The notes beneath the pieces were generated by a model that saw nothing but the letters and a program-made list of their open reading frames with translations, had not been told where the DNA came from and did no database searches. The position numbers and the translations under genes were made by a program. 64,000 nucleotides of DNA, from positions 124,001 through 188,000 of the forward strand of contig OY288147.1 of the NCBI GenBank assembly GCA_958439195.1. The letters are read 5' to 3'. The DNA comes from an uncultured Paracoccaceae bacterium (GTDB lineage: Bacteria; Pseudomonadota; Alphaproteobacteria; Rhodobacterales; Rhodobacteraceae). This document shows, in pieces, positions 59,915 to 64,000 of the stretch (position 1 is the stretch's first letter; every line of letters starts with the position of its first letter).

Positions 59915-61264
59915 TTAACCGCGAATTGTCTTTTCCAGGGCCAGCCCCGCTGCCAGCAAATGGCCGTCCCGCCCATGCCGCCCGCAGATCATCAGGCTGG
60001 TGGGCATCCCTTCACCATCCGAACCGTTCGGAATTGCCAGGCCGCACCAATCCAGAAAATTCCCCAAAGCCGTATGCCGCAGCGTGCGGAAGTTGTGGTG
60101 AAAGAACACCTCGACATCCGCCTCAAGGGGCGCAATCGGCATCGCCACGCTGGGCGTGGTCGGGCAGATCAGCAGCGCATCGCCCAATGCCGCATCCACC
60201 GCCGCAATCAACCGCCTGCGGCTTTCGTGCAGACGGATCAGATCGACCGCCGTCATCTTGTCGGCCATGCGGATACGCCGCACCACACGCTGGTCAATCC
60301 GCGCGGCATCCGGCCCATTCAGGCGGTCCCAATGCACATCCATCGCCTCGGCACTGGCAAGGGGTCCATAGCGACCGATCACCTCGACGGTCTCACGCAA
60401 CTCGGTCAACGCAATCCGCCGCACGCGCGCACCGGTCGCCGCGATCCGTGCCACCGTCGCCTCAAACGCCGCTGCAACCGCGGGGTCCAGATCGTCAAAC
60501 ATCACCGCATCCGGGATCACGAAATCCAGCCCCCCCGGATCGGCCGCCGCCACCGCTGGCTTCGCCAACCCGCGCAGCGCGGCATCCACCAGCACACAAT
60601 CCTCGACCGTATTCGCCAAAGGCCCCAGCGTATCCAGCGTCCGCGACAGGGGAAACACACCCTCCATCGGGTGATGCCCTGTCGATGTCTTGTAGCCCAC
60701 CACACCGTTAAAGGCCGCCGGAATGCGGATCGACCCGCCGGTATCCGTGCCAATCGACAGTGGCACGATCCCCGCCGCCACCACCGCCCCACTGCCCGAA
60801 GACGATCCCCCCGGTGACCGATGCACCACCCTGTCACACGGGTTGCGCGGCGTGCCGTAATGCGGATTCAATCCGATGCCGGAATAGGCGAACTCCGTCA
60901 TGTTCACGGTCCCCACTGTGACCAGACCCGCCAGCATCCCGGCGCGCACCAGTGCCGCATCCTTGGCCGCAGGTGTCGCGGTCCGCAGCACATCCGACCC
61001 CGCCGTCGTCACGGTTCCCCGCAGGTCGAACAAGTCTTTCCACGCCAATGGCACGCCATCCAGCAGGCTGGCCGGATTGCCCGCCCGCAGACGTTCCCGC
61101 GCCGCGCGGGCCTCTGCCTCGGCTCGGGCGCGGGTCTGCCGGATGAACAGCGCCGCATCGCCATGCGCTTCGATCCGGTCAAACACCTCTGTGACCAATT
61201 CGACAGGGTCACGCTGCCCTGCCCGCATCTCATCAGCGAGGCTTTTTGCCGTTTGCCCGGTCAT
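59915..61264 (-). CDS. amidase-signature family enzyme
   Basis: 449 residues. Ser-cisSer-Lys triad: K76 (VPLAWKDLFDL), cis-Ser within PGGSSSGSGA (151-160) and nucleophile S178 (GTDTGGSIRIPAAFNG). Intact family domain; soluble. Members cut aliphatic or aryl amides and carbamates or act on Glu-tRNA. It starts seven bases after the ATPase gene, so it is co-transcribed with an importer, which points to a catabolic amidase. Confidence 0.9.
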   Translation of the reverse strand: MTGQTAKSLADEMRAGQRDPVELVTEVFDRIEAHGDAALFIRQTRARAEAEARAARERLRAGNPASLLDGVPLAWKDLFDLRGTVTTAGSDVLRTATPAAKDAALVRAGMLAGLVTVGTVNMTEFAYSGIGLNPHYGTPRNPCDRVVHRSPGGSSSGSGAVVAAGIVPLSIGTDTGGSIRIPAAFNGVVGYKTSTGHHPMEGVFPLSRTLDTLGPLANTVEDCVLVDAALRGLAKPAVAAADPGGLDFVIPDAVMFDDLDPAVAAAFEATVARIAATGARVRRIALTELRETVEVIGRYGPLASAEAMDVHWDRLNGPDAARIDQRVVRRIRMADKMTAVDLIRLHESRRRLIAAVDAALGDALLICPTTPSVAMPIAPLEADVEVFFHHNFRTLRHTALGNFLDWCGLAIPNGSDGEGMPTSLMICGRHGRDGHLLAAGLALEKTIRG

Positions 61265-61271
61265 GCTGCGC

Positions 61272-62375
61272 CTATGATACGATCAGGGTTGCATCTGTCG
61301 GGTTCCACGCCACCACCGCATCGCTGCCTGTCGTCAACGTATCACGATACTTGTCGGCATGCCCTTCCAGCGAAATCGCCTCTCCATTCGGCAGCACCAT
61401 CCCGATTTGCAGGATATGCCCCACCAATTGCAGCCGGGTAATCTTGCACGGCACGGTGTTGATCCCATGCTGGGCGCGGACCTCTGCCGCTGGCATGGTC
61501 GCGGGCAGCACATGCATCGCCTCGGCAGGCAAGACGATGGTGGCCGCCGCTCCCGCCGCCGGTGTCACGCCCGCAGGTTCCGACATCAACGTGCCAAAGG
61601 CCGTTTCCACCGCGACATGCCCGTCCTGCGTGCCCCGCACCGTCCCGGAAATAAGCGTATTCGCCCCAATGAACCGCGCGACAAAAATGCTTTGCGGTCG
61701 GGTGTACAATTCGCGCGGCGGGCTGATCTGCTCCACCCGCCCCGCATTCATCACGACAATCCGGTCAGACAGCGCCAGCGCCTCGGATTGCGCATGGGTC
61801 ACGAAGACGAAGGTGATCCCAAGATCGCGCTGCAACAGCTTCAACTCATTCTGGATCGACTTGCGAAGGTTCGCATCCAGCGCGCCCAGCGGTTCGTCCA
61901 GCAGCAGGATATCCGGCTCCACCACCAGCGACCGCGCCAGCGCGATCCGCTGCCGTTGCCCGCCGGACAACCGTGTCGGGCGCACATCCGCCACCTCTGA
62001 CAGGCCCAGCTTGTCCAGGATGCGGTCCACCTTGCGGTTCGCCTCGGCCACGGCCAAGCCCTTCACCTCAAGCCCGAACATCACGTTCTGGCGCACTGTC
62101 ATGTGCGGAAACAGCGCGTAATTCTGAAAGATCATCGACGTTGGGCGCTTTTCGGGTTGCAGGTCATTCACCCGCTTGCCCCGGATCATCAAATCCCCCG
62201 ACGTGATGGATTCAAACCCCGCGATCATGCGCAGCGTCGTCGTCTTGCCACAGCCGGACGGGCCAAGAAAGGCGATGAACTCTCCCTTGTCCACATCAAG
62301 GTTGAAATCAATAACGGCTGGCGTGCCGTTTTCGTAAACCTTGCCGATGTGCGAAAGCTGCAGGTCGTAGGCCAC
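61272..62375 (-). CDS. ABC transporter ATPase (PotA/spermidine-putrescine-like)
   Basis: 367 residues. Walker A GPSGCGKTTT, signature LSGGQRQRIALARSL, Walker B LLLDEPLGALDANLR, switch VTHAQSEAL in which the usual Asp after His is Ala. A TOBE domain lies at the C-terminus (about 280-360). It follows the binding-protein gene after a hairpin. No permease gene lies between or directly behind, which is unusual. Confidence 0.9.
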   Translation of the reverse strand: MAYDLQLSHIGKVYENGTPAVIDFNLDVDKGEFIAFLGPSGCGKTTTLRMIAGFESITSGDLMIRGKRVNDLQPEKRPTSMIFQNYALFPHMTVRQNVMFGLEVKGLAVAEANRKVDRILDKLGLSEVADVRPTRLSGGQRQRIALARSLVVEPDILLLDEPLGALDANLRKSIQNELKLLQRDLGITFVFVTHAQSEALALSDRIVVMNAGRVEQISPPRELYTRPQSIFVARFIGANTLISGTVRGTQDGHVAVETAFGTLMSEPAGVTPAAGAAATIVLPAEAMHVLPATMPAAEVRAQHGINTVPCKITRLQLVGHILQIGMVLPNGEAISLEGHADKYRDTLTTGSDAVVAWNPTDATLIVS

Positions 62376-62406
62376 TGGAAAGTCCCCGGATCGCTGGTCT
62401 TGGCGC

Positions 62407-62429
62407 AGCCGGGGCAGAATGCCCCGGCT
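62407..62429 (-). terminator. intercistronic stem-loop after the binding-protein gene
   Basis: Arms AGCCGGGGCA (62407-62416) and TGCCCCGGCT (62420-62429), loop GAA, no T run. It probably sets a higher level of binding-protein mRNA than of the ATPase message. Confidence 0.55.
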
Positions 62430-62446
62430 ACAGGTTCATTGTCGGA

Positions 62447-63670
62447 TCAGGCCGACAGGAATTCGTCCCACTTCTGAATCAGCAGGTCGTATTCATCCGG
62501 CCACTGGTGCCAGTAGGCGACGTTCGCCGCACGGGTCGCCAGCGACCCGCCATCACGCAGATCGCCTTCCTTGATCCCGCGCTCTTCCGCACCAACCCAC
62601 GGTGCGCCTTCGTACCAGAAGGCATACTTCTCGGGCGCCATGACGGCCTTCACCTTGTCGTTGGGCGAATAGTAACCCTGCTCCGACACCGCAACCGCCG
62701 GTCCACCCGACAGCCAGTAATCGGCATAGGCCACGACCGCATCAAAGTTGGGCGAAGATTTCAGCGCGGAAACCCCGATGGCCCAACCGCGATAGCCGGT
62801 CTTCATCGTCGCATAGGAACACTGCACGCCCTGCGCCTTAACCGCCATCACAGCCGGCTGCCACGCATCGGCCAGGATCATCTCGCCCGAAGCCAGCAAG
62901 TTAACCAATTCGCCGAAATCGCCCCACAGCGCGCGGAACTGACCTTCCTTCTTCTTGGAAATCAGGAACTTCGCCGCTTCCTCGATGGCTGCTGCATCCG
63001 GGTTACCGGGGTTCGCCACTTCCGACAGGCCCAGCTCGTTCATCGCCATGACGGCCTGACCAAAGGCAATCAGCGGGTCCACGTTCAGGCCAGTCTTGCC
63101 CTTGAACTTGGGATCGAACAGCGCCGACCAGTTCGATGCCTCTTCCGCATCCACCAGATCAGGGCGGAACCCGATCGAGTCAAAGTTGTAGACGGTCGGA
63201 ACCATGTTCAGCGCGGTCTGGCTTTCGTCGGTCCAGATCTGACCCACGATCTGCGCCCGCGCTTCCCACTTGTCCGACGGCTTCAGGAAGGATTCCCCCA
63301 CGCCCGTCCAGTTGGTCAGCGACGCGGTCGGGATCGGCGCGACCAGATCGGTCTGCACGATCGAAGGCAGACGCTCGGCAATGGTTTCCCAGCAGTCATA
63401 AGCCGTCGAACCCGACAGCAATTCCGTCTGGGTGTTCGGGAAGATGTCGGCCTTACCCGACACAGCCTTCACACCCGAAGCGGCCTGGAATTCCGCCAGG
63501 ATGCGTTCCTGCACCGTGACCGACAGACCGACGGTGCGCAGCTCTTGCGACGCCAGATCGGCCGCGAAAGCCTGCTGCGCGCCTAGGAAGGGCATCCCCC
63601 CGGCGGCCAGCGCCACACTCCCTGCGGTCCCCTGCAGGAAACGGCGCCGCGATAGCGACTGAGTATTCAT
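62447..63670 (-). CDS. Tat-exported ABC substrate-binding protein (polyamine-type)
   Basis: 407 residues. A twin-arginine signal (SRRRFLQGTAGSVALAAGG) with cleavage near AFA-AD predicts export as a folded protein. The type II periplasmic fold resembles spermidine/putrescine-binding proteins: FPNTQTELLSGSTAYDCWET, GDFGELVNLLASGEMILADA, WQPAVMAVKAQGVQCSYATM. First gene of the operon with ATPase, amidase and NodB-fold hydrolase. Confidence 0.88.
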   Translation of the reverse strand: MNTQSLSRRRFLQGTAGSVALAAGGMPFLGAQQAFAADLASQELRTVGLSVTVQERILAEFQAASGVKAVSGKADIFPNTQTELLSGSTAYDCWETIAERLPSIVQTDLVAPIPTASLTNWTGVGESFLKPSDKWEARAQIVGQIWTDESQTALNMVPTVYNFDSIGFRPDLVDAEEASNWSALFDPKFKGKTGLNVDPLIAFGQAVMAMNELGLSEVANPGNPDAAAIEEAAKFLISKKKEGQFRALWGDFGELVNLLASGEMILADAWQPAVMAVKAQGVQCSYATMKTGYRGWAIGVSALKSSPNFDAVVAYADYWLSGGPAVAVSEQGYYSPNDKVKAVMAPEKYAFWYEGAPWVGAEERGIKEGDLRDGGSLATRAANVAYWHQWPDEYDLLIQKWDEFLSA

Positions 63671-63729
63671 TTAGTTACCTCCTGTTTTTCGTCTGTTGGT
63701 TTGACGTCTTCTTCTTGCCTCGCCGCACG

Positions 63730-64000
63730 CTAGTAGCGCCCGACGAGCAATCCTCCGTCCACGACCACGACCTGTCCGGTCATGTATCGGGCGCCGTTGG
63801 ATGCCAGGAACAGGATCACGTCGGCGATGTCCTCCGGCTCGCCGATGCGCCCCATCGGGATGAACTCGCCCGCTTTTTCGGCCCCTTCGGGACCAAGCGA
63901 ATTCTCCTTAGAAAGCAGTTGCGCGGTGCGGATATACCCCGGTGCCACGCCATTTACCCGGATGCCATCCCGCGCCAGCTCCACCGCCAACCCGCGCACC
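63730..64000 (-). CDS. short-chain dehydrogenase/reductase (partial, C-terminal part)
   Basis: The last 90 codons of an SDR; the N-terminal part with the NAD site and catalytic Tyr lies beyond the right edge. LAVELARDGIRVNGVAPGYI is the helix and loop after the active site, PMGRIGEPEDIADVILFLAS and GQVVVVDGGLL the C-terminal signature. It lies 59 bases upstream of the binding-protein gene and may head the same operon. Confidence 0.88.
   Translation of the reverse strand, partial: VRGLAVELARDGIRVNGVAPGYIRTAQLLSKENSLGPEGAEKAGEFIPMGRIGEPEDIADVILFLASNGARYMTGQVVVVDGGLLVGRY

Noticed and set aside
58870..60711. 613-codon plus-strand frame
   Set aside because: Antisense to the NodB-fold and amidase genes, His/Pro/Arg-rich, no domain; a GC-rich shadow.

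Overview
The window looks like the chromosome of a heterotrophic alphaproteobacterium, most likely of the Rhodobacterales (roseobacter/Rhodobacter type). The grounds are family content and codon choice: many ABC uptake systems with their own catabolic enzymes, GntR/FCD, RpiR and LysR regulators, GC-rich codon use, short overlapping operons (ATGA/TGATG junctions), and a cobalamin-binding/SCHIC-like protein of the AerR/PpaA kind. No rRNA, tRNA or CRISPR array was seen. All assignments come from reading the sequence and recalling families; no search was run.

Layout. 1-1755: end of an exopolysaccharide synthase operon (cellulose-synthase-like GT2 plus HlyD-type adaptor, minus strand). 2129-6158: a PAS histidine kinase, small secreted or membrane proteins, an SH3 lipoprotein, a two-gene Cys-rich operon facing a Fur-like box with a possible small RNA, and a B12-binding protein preceded by a 38-codon ORF. 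6293-12455: an accessory block. A decayed serine recombinase, a D-threonine-aldolase-like gene, an intact serine recombinase, a 32-bp palindrome, a tyrosine recombinase, divergent davA/davB-like lysine catabolism genes and an integrase relic follow one another. 12572-22390: a divergent amine or amino-acid system. On the minus strand are an RpiR regulator, isochorismatase-like hydrolase, glutamine-synthetase-like ligase, N-formylglutamate amidohydrolase and class III aminotransferase; on the plus strand is a LIV-type transporter with fused LivM-LivG. 22391-24982: decayed mobile DNA (DUF3987 fragment, IS3 fragment). 24983-28635: LysR, MFS fragment, Tat-exported hydrolase, alcohol dehydrogenase.

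28768-41638 is a sugar or sugar-acid catabolic locus. It holds a Gfo/Idh oxidoreductase, three TIM-barrel epimerases, an enolase-superfamily dehydratase, an FCD-GntR regulator, a 2-hydroxyacid dehydrogenase and a CUT1 ABC transporter with two ATPases and a small acidic membrane protein. Three TGGT-N3-ACCA sites in front of its transcription units suggest one regulon. 41983-50744 holds a Tm-1-like/PEP-hydrolase-like/cupin/M24 operon, a DJ-1 protein, and a GntR-flanked Fe-alcohol dehydrogenase, succinate-semialdehyde-type dehydrogenase and esterase group.

50868-55340 encodes two exported proteins of unknown function, one of 1237 residues. 55868-58889 has acetyltransferases, a cupin-NTF2 fusion and a CobW metallochaperone with a Cys-rich partner. 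58945-64000 is a minus-strand operon for an amide or polyamine-like compound (binding protein, ATPase, amidase, NodB-fold hydrolase) with a canonical terminator, preceded by a partial SDR gene.
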